Source of the DNA: Dactylorhiza incarnata
Lineage: Eukaryota > Streptophyta > Magnoliopsida > Asparagales > Orchidaceae
Assembly (NCBI GenBank): GCA_033032865.1
Contig: JAWHQI010000734.1
Location: 186,001-250,000 of the forward strand
Length of the DNA stretch: 64,000 bases
Direction: 5' to 3'
Position 1 is the stretch's first letter; every line of letters begins with the position of its first letter. Both the position numbers and the translations under genes were made by a program. The notes beneath the pieces are model-generated. The model did no database searches. It had not been told where the DNA came from and saw nothing but the letters and a program-made list of their open reading frames with translations. Positions 28,906 to 40,900 of this stretch are shown here, piece after piece.

Positions 28906-30879
28906 CTAGCCTTGGCTTTGGTTATGTCTGCGCGAAGGCTTCGCCCTTATTTTCAGGCTCATTCCATCCAAGTTGTTACAGATCATCCTCTAAAAAATAT
29001 TCTTGAAAAGCCAGATCATTCAGGGAGGTTGGCAAAATGGGCTATTGAACTAAGTGAATTTGAGATATCGTGCATTCCCCGAACAGCAATCAAAGCGCAA
29101 ATCTTGGCAGACTTCCTGGTAGATACAACAGAGCTTAGTCCAGAACAGGTGGTACGATCTCCTCTGGCTTGGATCATTTACGTGGATGGGGCTTCTGGCA
29201 AAAACTCCGTGGGAGCCGGAGTAGTATTGATCAGTCCAAATGGCATCAGGCTGGAGCAAGCTGTCAAGTTCTTCTTCCCAGTTATGAATAACCAGGCAGA
29301 ATATGAAGCACTTCTGGCTGGGCTAAGGCTCGCGAAAGAGTTGGGTATAGAATATGTACATGTTAGAACTGATTCATTGGTGATGGCTTCCCAGGTCTTG
29401 GGAAATTATGAGACAAGGGAGCCGATTCTGCGAAGGTATCTGCTATTAGCCAAAAAGGAAATCGGAAGATTCAAGTCATTTATTATCGAGCACATCCCAA
29501 GAACGCAAAATGAGGAGGCAGATGAATTGTCGAAGTTCGGTCTTCCATCAGGGGGAGTGACCTTTGAACTCTTTCATCCGGCAATAGACGAGGCAGAACT
29601 CTTGCAAATTGATCATAATCCTTCATGGAAGGATCCTTATGAGTTGTTCCTATCAAAAGGGGAGTTTCACCATTCCATCAAAGATCGGAGAAGATTCAAA
29701 AGGAAGGCGGCATATTATTATCTAATAGCAGGAGTACTCTACAGAAAAACTTTGATTTCCCCCTCAGCACGATGTGTTTCAGAAGAAGAGATCCCTATCG
29801 TACTTCAGGAAGTTCATTCTGGGGAATGTGGTAGCCATTCAGGGGCAAAAACCTTAGAAAAGAGGATCCTGCGGCAGGGATATTTTTGGCCGACCATGAG
29901 AAAGGATGCTGAGGCATTTGCCAGGCGGTGTGTGCAGTGCCAAAAATTCGCTCCTCTTCAGCATCTGCCCGCTCAGTCGCTTAGGTCAATAACGGCGCCC
30001 TGGCCCTTTGCAGTTTGGGGGATGGATCTCATCAGACCCTTTCCAATGGCTAGCGGTCAGCGCCGCTTTATCATAGTGATGATTGACTACTTTAGCAAGT
30101 GGATCAAGGCTAAGGCACTGGCAAGAACTACTACCCAAATCATCAGAAACTTCATGTGGGGAGAAATTGTCTGCGGACACGGAATTCCGCTGGCAATTGT
30201 CACTGATAATGGTCCACAATTCAATAACCCTGAGATGATAAAATTTTGCGACCAGGTTGGAATTGACCTGCGGTTTTCCTCAGTACATCATCCAAGGACC
30301 AATGGTCAGGTAGAAGCAGCCAACACGCGAATCCAGCAGCTCCTGATGAAAAAAGATTGCAATCAGAAAGGAAACTGGGCAGATCAACTTCCTTCCATCC
30401 TTTGGACTCTTCGTACTACTCCATCTTCAGCTACAGGGGAAACACCATTCAAACTGTCTCATGGCTCGGAGGCTGTTATTCCTGTGGAGTTTGAGGTGGC
30501 CACTCCAAGAGTTGTGTACGGAAAAGAAGGAGGAGAAGCGTGGGTAGAATACAATGACGAGGCTATCAAGTACAGTTTAGATCTAATTGAAGAACTTCAG
30601 GATGAGGCAACAATCAGGCAAGAAGAAGTTAAAAGGAGGATGACAAAGTACTTTGACAAAAATGTCAGGGTAAAGCATTTTATTGTCGGCGACGTTGTAT
30701 TGAAAAAGGTTGATGCAGCAGCCCGAGCAGGTAATGTCGGGAAGTTAAACCCTAATTGGGCTGGACCTTTAATCATCAAGGAGGCATTAAAAAGTGGGGC
30801 TTATCGCCTCCAAACAAGCGAAGGAGAAGACATCCCGCGCACCTGGAGTGGTGACGATCTCAAACGGTTCAATCCTTGA
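28906..30879 (+). pseudogene. pol: Element D pol, RNase H to integrase end
   Basis: Open frame of 657 residues cut off upstream by the insertion of C. It starts within the first RNase H (LALALVMSARRLRPYF), then the archaeal-type RNase H with all four acidic positions (YVDGAS, NNQAEYEA, RTDSLV, EEADELSK), then integrase with HHCC finger and the D, D, E positions (GMDL, TDNGPQ, GQVEAA) and the GPF-like tail. One conserved Gly after the first integrase Asp is Arg (DLIRPF), and other substitutions are seen, but there is no stop. Separated from its promoter and N-terminal part, it cannot be expressed as a normal polyprotein. Confidence 0.92.
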
Positions 30880-32626
30880 AATGTCTTCCTTACTTTTCTA
30901 CAGTTTTTTGGGATATTTTAATAAGAAGCTCCATACTGACACTTCTCCATGTCTGAGGTTTCGTTTCTGCATTTTCTCATATATCAAACTCACTGAACCA
31001 CGGAGACATCGCCAAGTTCTGCTCGAACCTCCTCGGATTGTAGTCATTAGCGTAAAACCATGAAGATCATGTGTAGCGGGGAGCTTTCGCACACGTGTAG
31101 TGATAGCTTGCCAATTCCCGTGCGGTGGTCTTCAGAACCTTGGATCCCGGCTGATATCCGACACACCCCTGCATCAAGGGAGGTCTAGGTGAATGTTGGC
31201 TCTATCATGCCCCGAGGGGGATATAATTACAGCTTCGATGATCCTTCTGAGGAAAGCAATGTCGGTATAGCCCCCGCGGCATAACCACACCTGCCCAACT
31301 GATCGTCTTAGTCTGTGACTATCGAATACTCCAAGGTACTCTCAAGCGATGCCTAAGCGGGACCCACAAATGAGTTGATCTCTCTGAGGAAAGCAATGTT
31401 CGCCGCCTAGGCCCACCTGCCCAATTGATCAACTCGGCTTGTAGCCCTAGGCAAGAGAGCAGTCGAGTCGCTTACAACCCTTATGACCACTTGAGGAAAG
31501 CAATGTTCGCCGCCTAGGCCCACCTGCCCACTTGGTCATCTGGGTCTGTACTTGTTTCTCTTTATTTCTACAGCTCTTATGACCACTTTAGGAAAGCAAT
31601 GTTCGCCGCCAAGGCCCACCTGCCCACTTGGTCATCTGAGCCTGTAGATTATCCTTTTTTCTTTACAGGAAGGTATTCACCTCTTATGGTTTTTTGTATG
31701 AAACCATTCGGGGAAGGTATTATTAAAGCAGGTACAGGTGTTCTTCTATCCTAATAAAGGGTTGTGATACCTAGATCGGGCGGTCTGAACTTTCAAACCG
31801 AACGGTCTGATTGTGTATAAGTTGGGGTATTTCTGGATAATTATATGGTTGCCCGGGTTGTATTCTAACCGGGCGGTCCTGACAATCTTTTATAGGTTGG
31901 GCATTTATGGACAATTATATGACTTCCCGGGTTATATTCTAACCGGGCGGGTTCATCCATCCATTATAAATTGGACATTTATGGAGCGAATTATATTATT
32001 GCCCGGATCGTGTTCTGACCGGTCGGGTTTATCAATCCCTCCATTCTGTTGAATTGGATATTTCTGGATCTGAATATATTGCTCGGGTTTGTATTCTAAC
32101 CGGGCGGGCATTACATATCTCTTACAGTTAATTGGGTTGGATATCTCAAGACCTAAACATCTGATCGCCCGGATTATTCTTCAAATCGATCGAGTGGAAC
32201 TATTTCTTAAAGCAAAATGTTATGATTCGTTATTTACATCAGCAAGGATAAAATATGTCTGAATGATAAGAAGCTGCCCGGTCCATATTATAGTCGCATG
32301 AATCTATATGTTATGGTTCATATTACCAGAAATCAGACGTGCTGAGACCTAAAGGAGTAATCGCACGGTTCGAATATAAATCGTCCAAGATCATCAAATC
32401 ATCACTTATGCTCAGATCAAAGTAACCGCACGGCTAGATCATGAAAAGCAAAAGGTGAAAAGAAAGAAAAGAAACAAGACATCAGCCACAAGTAAGTAAT
32501 ACTAAAAGGTCGATCAAACAGGTAAAATTTCTATTCATTTCTTTAAATATTTTGACAAAACGTTAACCGCCCGGCTAACAAATAAAGACCGACGATTATA
32601 CAAAAATGAAGCTAAAAACAAAGGCA
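30880..32626 (+). other. 3' region of element D between pol and antisense genes
   Basis: No gene. Motif GAGGAAAGCAATGT near 31245, 31385 and 31494, with a TAGGAAAGC variant near 31590. From ~31810 to 32420 come ~80-bp units with GCCCGGGTT...AACCGGGCGG inverted repeats. Aligns with 8006-9756 of C throughout. Confidence 0.75.
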
Positions 32627-34494
32627 TTATTCTGCCGACTTCTTCTTCTTCTTCTTGACAGGAGAAATCGAGTCCGCATCAACGTCGGGCGAATAACCTT
32701 CACTTGACTTGGAAGAATAGTCCGATGAATCGCTACCACTAGACCGCCCGGTCTTGCTAGCAGAGCCAGTTGTTCCAGAGGACAAGCTGTCCTCCTCATC
32801 ATCATCATCAGCATCATCATCCGCGTCGACCTCCTCAGCGGCTTCACCACATCTATCACCTCCTTGATGGAGTACGATCTCCCTGCCCGCATCGGCTTCA
32901 GCCTCCTCGCCTACCTTGGCTTTTCCCTTCTGCCTTCGGCTGATCTCATCGAGCTGAACCTTCAGGGCAGGGAAGAGGTCGGAGAAGGTAGTACCCCCGA
33001 ATCCTTCGCACAGACCGCCCCGGTCTTCCATAAGGCCCAAAGCTTTGTTGATCCCTTGGGCCACATGAGGCAACACCTCGTCTTGGAAGGCCGGGTTGGT
33101 CATCTCATATTGTTTCTGCGAAAAAGAAAAGAAACATATTAAATCAGGTCGCTCGGTCTGAATAAAAGAAGTCGCATCATCGTTTGTCAAACTCACCGCC
33201 ACGACTTCTTGAAGCCGCGCGTTCTCTTCTTGAAGCCGCGCATTCTCCGCGACCTGCTCCTCGTATTTCTTCTCCAGAAGTTTCTGGACAGAAAACAGCC
33301 GCCTGTGCGACAAGGCATGAAGTGATTGGCCGCGAACCCCCATGCGCCGGCTTGCGCCGCTAGCCGGGGAAGCTCTTCTTCCGGGGTCTTCCTCAGTTTC
33401 TTCAAAGTCTTTTGGCCATACATAGCGGCCCCGGCAGCTAGCGCATGGCGGTTAATTTTGTCACTCCCCCATGCGGGAAGTGCAGTGGACACCCGAATGC
33501 GGCTCCCATCCCTATGCCAGAGGACAGTCGGGTTGCCCTGCAGGTCGGGCGGGTTTCCGCAGGAACGAAGGAGCTCATATTCATAAGAGGACACCGGGCC
33601 CTCTTCCTCTGATGATGGCGACCTGTTTCGCCGCTGTCTTTTCTCCCTCTGGGTCAAAACCGGGACGGCTGGAGTGACCGGCTTGTTCGCAGGGACGATG
33701 CGGGCAGCTGCAAGGTAAGATAAGAAGTTTTAACAAAGCAGTCCGCGCGGTCATATACAAGCGGTCTAAAAGAACTTACTGTGCTCGGGGAGGACATCCT
33801 CTAGCTCTGAGAACAATGGGATGTAATGATTAATGTCCAACCGCTCGTTCTCAAGGAAAGTGAAGGTGTCCTTCTCGATCTGTCCAACCTGGGGGATCTG
33901 GAAGGCCTCTTCCCCACGAACTTGCGGGTTGGTTTGCAACAGCCCGAAGTTGCCTTCGAGCATCACGAACCGCTCCGACCAGTCCGAGACCTTGTTCGCC
34001 AGGTTGACAATTTTCAGTCCGTGGCATCCAAAGTAGAGATGCCCCCTGAAAGTTGAAGTCCCCACGGCGGAGACAACCCGCACCGAGAAGAACTTCCTGA
34101 AAAGGTCAAGAGAAAAACTGGTTTGCTCGAACCGGAGGTAAGATATGAAACTGTATATGGAGGCGATGGAGTTCGGTGGAAGTTGGCCGGGTACAACCCC
34201 GTAATGGTCGAAGATGGCTATGACTTCATGTGGCAGCAGAAATTTGAAGCCATATTCGAAGTGGTCGACTGGGACGGCTATTTGGTGCGGATTTGAAGAG
34301 TTAATCCGCTCGTCGCGTATAGGGAGCCGCGCGAGCAGGTTACTCCCTGCCATGTGTTTCGCAATGAATTCATCCAGTTCGCTCTGGGTGAGTCGGCACT
34401 CTGGGTGGTCCGCCGAATGAAAGGCTAAGGCCGCATCCGCTCGAACGGCTTTAACCTTAACAGGCCGCTGCGACATGTTCTTAGATCGCGCCAT
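32627..34494 (-). pseudogene. Element D aORF2 (one frameshift)
   Basis: Antisense gene with exon 1 34494-33780, exon 2 33707-33197, exon 3 33115-32627. All four splice borders are intact (GTAAGT/TTGCAG and GTGAGT with a CGCAG end). The intron positions are the same as in B. The N-terminal transposase_28-like region is whole. A one-base loss in exon 2 near 33317 (GGCATGAAG instead of GGCCATGAAG) shifts the frame before the coiled coil. Exon 3 is open and ends KKKKKKSAE. Confidence 0.86.
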
Positions 34495-34528
34495 CTGGAA
34501 ATCGTAAAAATGACTTCGAATAGTCCCT

Positions 34529-34538
34529 ACTTATAGAT
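34529..34538 (-). promoter_or_regulatory. TATA box of aORF2, element D
   Basis: ATCTATAAGT on the minus strand, 35-44 bp before the ATG at 34494. Confidence 0.6.
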
Positions 34539-34848
34539 TTTTACGATCTGCGAATAGTAAAATTATGCTACGGCTATACATTTCTAACCGCGCGGTCAAT
34601 TGCCTGCATGGTTAGATTCATCAGAAAAACAAAAGAAGCAAAGGAAATAGAAGCAAGTACACATCACAGATCGTGCGACCTGAAATCAGTTCGGATAAGG
34701 CACAAAAGAAACAGAACACAAACACAGCGGCTAAAACAAGAACCCGCACGGGTTATTCAAATAAAAGATAAAATAAAAAGAAGCATTGCTCAAACAAAGG
34801 CCGAATCAACAAGCCACATTTATAATACAAATTGTTCTCAAAAGCCGA
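34539..34848. other. Spacer between aORF1 and aORF2, element D
   Basis: AT-rich, no gene; aligns with the spacers of B and C. Confidence 0.55.
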
Positions 34849-36940
34849 TCACGGCTGACGATGTTCGGGGGAGACATCTTCTCTGTGAAGTCGCGCGACC
34901 TGGTCGCTGGTGGTGTTCAGAGGGGAATAAATCTGGCTGGTATGATAATGGAGATGGTTGATTGTGCTATGAAGCCGCCCGGCATCCCTTTCAACCCGCG
35001 TAGCGGGAATCATGCGGGGGGTTGCAGTGGCCTCATCAATCATAGGATCAGCCGCTCGAACCGGGGGAGGATTTGAGCCCGCCCCAACAGTCGGGCGGCT
35101 AACAACCTGCATCCCATCATTCATACCTCGCCGGCCCGCAGCGACTTCCCTGGTTAACCACAGGAATTTGTCTTGGTAGTATTTCGAGTCTTCCTCGAAC
35201 TTAGCCGATGTTCTCTTCTCCTTCTCGAGCTGAGCGGTCATAATGGCGACTTGCGCCACCCTGGCTCTCTTCTCGGCCTCCACCGTAGCTCACGCGGCTT
35301 CAAGCTGAGCCTTCAGCGTCTCTTCAGCCTTCCCCCTCGCCATTCTCTCGGCCTCCAGAGCAATCCGAGTACCGGCCTCCCGGTCTTCCACCTCCTTCAA
35401 GCGGGTCCTCGGATTTACCAGATCCTCCTCGAGACGCTCGAACAGTTGCGGCCCTTCTTGCGAAGTCGTCGCACGGATTGATATCGGGGGGACTAATGGA
35501 GGCAGGCTGGCCTCAAGATCGCCCGGCTTCACGATCTGCTCCTCGCTATCTATAAGAGGCCGCTCGGGTTATAAGGAGCAAGAGCATACAACGCCATAAA
35601 CATACAAACTGAACATAAATATAAGATCAATGCCTGGGCGCACAGGCCGCTTAGACCGTTCCGGGTCCATCTTCCGACGTTGCTCACGCCAGAGTCTCTC
35701 CATTTTCTGCCTAGCGGAAGGGGACCAGGCCGCTAAGGGAAAGAAGCTCGGCGGCGGGTTCAGTAATTTATTACTGCGAGGCCGCGGGATGAAGAAGAGG
35801 ACAGCTTTATAATCCGTGGGACGCTTACCTGGTGCGAAAGGATCAGGCCGCAGCGGCTTGTCCAAAACCCGCTCCGCTCCTTCCTTCTTTGCCATCATTA
35901 TCTCCTCACCGGTCATCACCGAGGGGACCTCCGCCTGCACTTTCAATACTTCTCCGAGTTCCCTCGCTCTTTTTTCGACCTCCAGGGCGGTCCGGGAGCA
36001 GCCTCTCGCTCTTCGACCTCCAGGGCGGTCCGGGCAGCAGCTTCCCGCTCTTCGACCTCCGACCGAGCGGTCTCCTCAGGATGGGCTGTGTTATCTGTAG
36101 TGGAAACAACTCGCTTTGAAGACATTGGGCTGTCAAGAAGCTTATCTCGCCCCATCAGCTCATCCATGTCCTGAAAGATCCCATTAAGTGATAAGCTACT
36201 CGCCGAGTCCGGAGGCAGGTCGCCTGGTTTCACATCAGGGGTAGCAGGCGAGTCATTTACCTTAGCGGGTGGAGGAGTCGCTAGGCCAAGCTCTTCTTTT
36301 AACCGCGAATTGGTCTGGAGGAGGGATTCGGCCGGTTTCTTAAAGGCCGCCCTTTCCTTGTAGGCTAGTTTCTTGACCCTCTTGGTTATTCGCTCGGTCG
36401 CTGACTCGGTCTTCTTCCTTTTCCTCTCTTTTTTGCCCGGAGCTGGGCTAACCTCTTTGGGGGGACTGGGGTAGTCATCCACGGACAAAGGAGCACTCAG
36501 TTCGCCCGGCCTTGGAGAATTAACCGCCTCCTCCCCCAAGTCTCTGACTAGCAAATGGGGGTTCCCGGATGGGGTGATTTCCATGTCAAACGAGTCGGCC
36601 TCGCCGACCTTCTTCGAAGGGCTATTGGAGTCAACTTTTCCAGAAGGGGCGACCTCCCCTTTGTTCAGCGGCTAGCAGCCGGTTGGCCAAGATCGTTGGG
36701 GGGAGGCCCCGAACTGTCCGCCGCGGGCTCCGTAGGAGTCTTGGGAATTGTTGAGCCTACTACGGACTTGGAATTGTCCGCCGCGGCTTTCTCAGCCCGT
36801 TTCTTCTTTTTTCGGTCTTTCTGGTCCTGCTGTTCTTTTTCCTTCTGCGACCTCTCAGTCGATTCGCGCCTTTTACCTTCCACCTTCTTCTGATCTCCGG
36901 CGGGATCCACGCTGTCTAACACGGCGTCTAAGAAATCCAT
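34849..36940 (-). pseudogene. Element D aORF1 (two frameshifts)
   Basis: Antisense coiled-coil gene, start MDFLDAVLDSVDPAGD at 36940, probable 279-bp intron 35828-35550 (CAG|GTAAGC...TTATAG), end at 34849. One-base changes near 36668 and 35996 break the frame. Near 35322 to 35283 the coding frame also changes relative to C (a TGA replaces an Arg codon at the ...AQLEAA position). The 39-bp EEREAAARTALEV repeat is present twice. Confidence 0.8.
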
Positions 36941-37083
36941 GATCGAAGAATTACCGGTCTTAAAAGTTCCAACCGCACCTGGCGAGCAATATCCCGTGAT
37001 TTCGGAAAAAACTCTGCAGAATGAGTTCTCTGCCTCTCTTATAGAATTCAGGGCAAGTCAGAGCGGTCTCCCGGCTAAAGTTT

Positions 37084-37127
37084 ATATTTTCGAAATCCTC
37101 TTGAGATTTGAAAATATGCAGGGATTA
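37084..37127 (+). other. Pre-LTR hairpin and polypurine-like tract, element D
   Basis: Same bulged hairpin as in B and C (37084-37117), then GCAGGGATTA up to the LTR tip at 37128. Confidence 0.7.
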
Positions 37128-37617
37128 TGTTTACCCGGAAAACCGCTTCTCGGGTTGGATCATTCTCGGACCGGGCGAACTGCTGGGTCAGGCCGCTGAG
37201 TTCCAGGATCGGTAGCTCTCAGCTCAGGGTAAACCAGACCAGGTGGTCCGAGGTTAGTTTCGGACCGCCCCCAAGAGTGAAAGTCGCCAAAGGCCAAAAT
37301 AAGAAGGCTATCCGCGGTCTCAGGAAGGAGGCCGCGCGGGTAGTGCTATAGAGACTACTTGGGTTACCTTCTGAAGATCAGCCAAGCTATGTCCAGAAGA
37401 CAGACCGCGGTCTCAATCCAGAGACCGCCCGGTCTGAATCATTGACTTGGTCCCGGTATCTTCAGCCTCAGGCCAGACAGGTCGGAAGAACAAGCCGCCA
37501 AGCCGCGCGGCCTCTTTCTTTTTTCTTCTTTGTGCATTCCGTCACCGCCTGCCCGTTTCTCCTGTACCCGGGCAGGTGGTTATTCTATCCCTTCCCAGTC
37601 GGGCAGGCCCCCAAGCC

Positions 37618-37625
37618 TATAAATA
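37618..37625 (+). promoter_or_regulatory. LTR TATA box, element D
   Basis: TATAAATA followed by GGGGGCGG. Confidence 0.75.
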
Positions 37626-37785
37626 GGGGGCGGCACTGTTCACAAGACACGCACTCTCGAATCCAGGAGCTCGCTTGTTTGGGCTGCGGTCTCGAGTTTC
37701 ACGTCTTGCGGACTGTCTGACCGGCCGACTTCTCTTTTTCTGCACTTGCAGCCCGCTGTAACCACTTTTTTCTAATCAAAGGAAA

Positions 37786-37849
37786 GCCCGTCGCAGGAGT
37801 GGCATTTGCCGCGGCGGGCGAAGTCTGGCCTTGACCGCTGCTAGCGGTC
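37786..37849 (+). other. Conserved hairpin pair in LTR D
   Basis: GCCCGTCGC/GCGGCGGGC (one G-U pair) and GACCGCT-GCT-AGCGGTC. Confidence 0.75.
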
Positions 37850-37925
37850 TCATTCTCCTGCACAAAAAGTAACCGGCGACCCGCAGCCTCCGGTTTCCCT
37901 CGGAGGTGCGATCTCGGACTCAACA

Positions 37926-40900
37926 CAAACTATACTTGACGGCCTCGTCATTGTATTCTACCCATGCTTCTCCTCCTTCTTTCCGTACACAACTCTTGGA
38001 GTGACCACCTCAAACTTCACAGGAACAACAGCCTCCGAGCCATGAGACAGTTTGAATGGTGTCTCCCCTGTAGCTGAAGATGGAGTAGTACGAAGAGTCC
38101 AAAGGATGGAGGGAAGTTGATCTGCCCAGTTTCCTTTCTGATTCCAAACTCTTTTCATCAGGAGCTGCTGGATTCGCCTGTTGGCTGCTTCTACCTGACC
38201 ATTGGTCCTTGGATGATGTACTGAGGAAAACCGCAGGTCAATTCCAACCTGATCGCAAAATTTTATCATCTCGGGATTATTGAATTGTGGACCATTATCA
38301 GTGACAATTGCCAGCGGAATTCCGTGTCGGCAGACTATTTCTCCCCAGATGAAGTTTCTGATGATTTGGGTAGTAGTTCTTGCCAGTGCCTTAGCCTCGA
38401 TCCACTTACTGAAGTAGTCAATCATCACTATGATAAAGCGGCGCTGACCGCTAGCCATTGGAAAGGGTCCGATGAGATCCATCCCCCAAACTGCGAAGGG
38501 CCAGGGTGCAGTTATTGACCTAAGCGACTGAGCGGGCAGATGCTGAAGAGGAGCGAACTTTTGGCACTACACACACCGCTTGGCAAATGCTTCAGCATCC
38601 TTTCTCATAGTCGGCCAAAAATATCCTTGCCGCAGGATCCTTTTTTCTAAGGTTTTTGCCCCTGAATGGCTACCACATTCCCCAGAATGAACTTCCTGAA
38701 GTACGATAGGGATCTCTTCTTCTGAAACACATCGTGCTGAGGGGGAAATCAAAGTTTTTCTGTAGAGAACTCCTGCTATTAGATAATAATATGTCGCCTT
38801 CCTTTTGAATCTTCTCCGATCTTTGATGGAATGGTGGAACTCCCCCTTTGATAGGAATAACTCGTAAGGAACCTTCCATGAAGGATTATGATCAATTTGC
38901 ATGAGTTCTGCCTCATCTATTGCCGGATGAAAGAGTTCAAAGGTCACTCCCCCTGATGGAAGACCGAACTTCGACAATTCATCTGCCTCCTCATTTTGCG
39001 TTCTTGGGATGTGCTCGATAATAAATGACCTGAATCTTCTGATTTCCTTTTTGGCTAATAGCAGATATTTTCGCAGAATCGGCTCCCTTGTCTCATAATT
39101 TCCCAAGACCTGGGAGGCCATCACCAGTGAATCGGTTCTAACATGTACATATTCTATGCCCAACTCCTTCGCAAGCCTTAGCCCAGCCAGAAGTGCTTCG
39201 TATTCTGCCTGGTTATTTGTAACTGGAAAGAAGAACTTGATAGCTTACTCCAGCCTGATGCCATTTGGGCTGACCAACACTACTCCGGCTCCCACGGAGT
39301 TTCTGCCAGAAGCCCCATCCACATAAATGATCCAAGCCAGAGGAGATCGTACCACCTGTTCAGGACTAAGCTCTGTTGTATCTACCAGGAAGTCTGCCAA
39401 GATTTGCGCTTTGATTGCTGTTCGGGGGATGTACGATATCTCAAATTCACTTAGTTCAATAGCCCATTTTGCCAACCTCCCTGAATGATCTGGCTTTTCA
39501 AGAATATTTTTTAAAGGGTGATCTGTAATAACTTGGACGGAATGAGCCTGAAAATAAGGGCGAAGCCTTCGCGCAGACATAACCAAAGCCAAGGCCAGTT
39601 TCTCCAGGATCGAATATCTGGTTTCTGCATCCTTAAGGATGTGGCTGACATAGAATATTGGAAACTGCCTCCTCTTTTCTTCCCGAACGAGGACGGAACT
39701 CACCGCTTCTGGTCCGACTCCCAGATATAAGAATAGCTTTTCTCCCTCACGAGGACTTTGGAGTAGTGGAGTCGAAGTTAACTGTCCCTTCAGCTGCTCG
39801 AAAGCCTTGTTACACTCCTCGCTCCATTCGAACTTTGATCCCCCTCGCAATGTTTTAAAGAATGGGGCACTTTTATCTCCGGATTTGGAGATAAACCTGC
39901 TCAATCCTGCCAATCTCCCCCCAAGTTGTTGAACTTCTTTAGTATTTCGAGGAGGGGTCATATCAAGGATGGCCTTCACCTTATCTGGATTTGGTGCAAG
40001 GCCATCCGGAGTTAAGAGATGCCCAAGAAATTTTCCTTTGCTTGCCCCGAACACACATTTCAATGGGTTTAATTTTAACTTGAACCTCCGTAGAGTAGCG
40101 AACGTCTCTACGAGGTCTTTCAAGTGCAATGAGAATGTTTTACTTTTGAGAAGAAGATCATCAACGTAAACTTCGAGATTCCTGCCTTTTTGATGTTTAA
40201 AGACGGTATCCATCATTCTTTGGTATGTTGCACCCGCGTTTTTAAGACCGAAGGGCATTACGAGATAGCAGTAACACCCATCGTTTGTGATAAATGAGGT
40301 ATGCGGGATGTCAGGTTTGTGCATTTTAATTTGATGGTACCCGGAGAAGGCATCGAGGAAACTCATGAAACCATACCCAACCGCGGAATCAACTAAGACA
40401 TCTATCCAAGGCAAAGGGTAACAATCTTTAGGGCACGCTTTATTAAGTTTGGTGAAGTCCACACACATGCGCCACTTCCCACAAGATTTCTTAACCATTA
40501 CAACATTCGACATCCACGTGGGATATTGAATCTCAGAAATGAAACCCGCTTTTAGGAGTTTTTAGACCTCCTCTCTGATGGGCAACGCCAGCTTGGTCGC
40601 CACTTCTCTCTTCTTTTGTTGGACGGGCTTGAACTCAGGAGATACGTTTAGATGATGACAAGCCACGTCAGGATCCACTCCTGGCATATCCTCCGCTGAC
40701 CAAGCGAAGATATCCAGATTCCCCAACAGACAGGAGATTAACTCCACTTTCTCCTCTTCTGACAACTCAGCGTTGATGACCAGCTTCTTTTCTGCCCCCT
40801 CAGCGATAGGAACTTCTCGGGTCGCTTGGGCAGGTTCCAAGTGGGCCCCTTCTCGATCTTTTCCTTCCTTGGCAGCCTCTGGAGACTCAGCAACCTCTAA

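Larger units (their letters stand above)
28906..37925 (+). mobile_element. Element D: Tat-lineage element, 3' part
   Basis: Plus-strand element whose 5' part (LTR, gag, protease, RT) is left of the window. It begins in the first RNase H domain where C is inserted, continues through pol, the 3' region, aORF2, aORF1 and the 3' LTR (37128-37925). Its right flank from 37926 is minus-strand pol of E. CAAAC at 37926-37930 is the candidate target duplication. Confidence 0.93.
37128..37925 (+). repeat. 3' LTR of element D
   Basis: 798 bp, tip TGTTTACCCGG, end GGACTCAACA. It lacks about 47 bp present in the LTR of C (joined near 37350). TATA box at 37618-37625; hairpin at 37786-37819 and stem GACCGCT/AGCGGTC at 37833-37849. 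Confidence 0.93.
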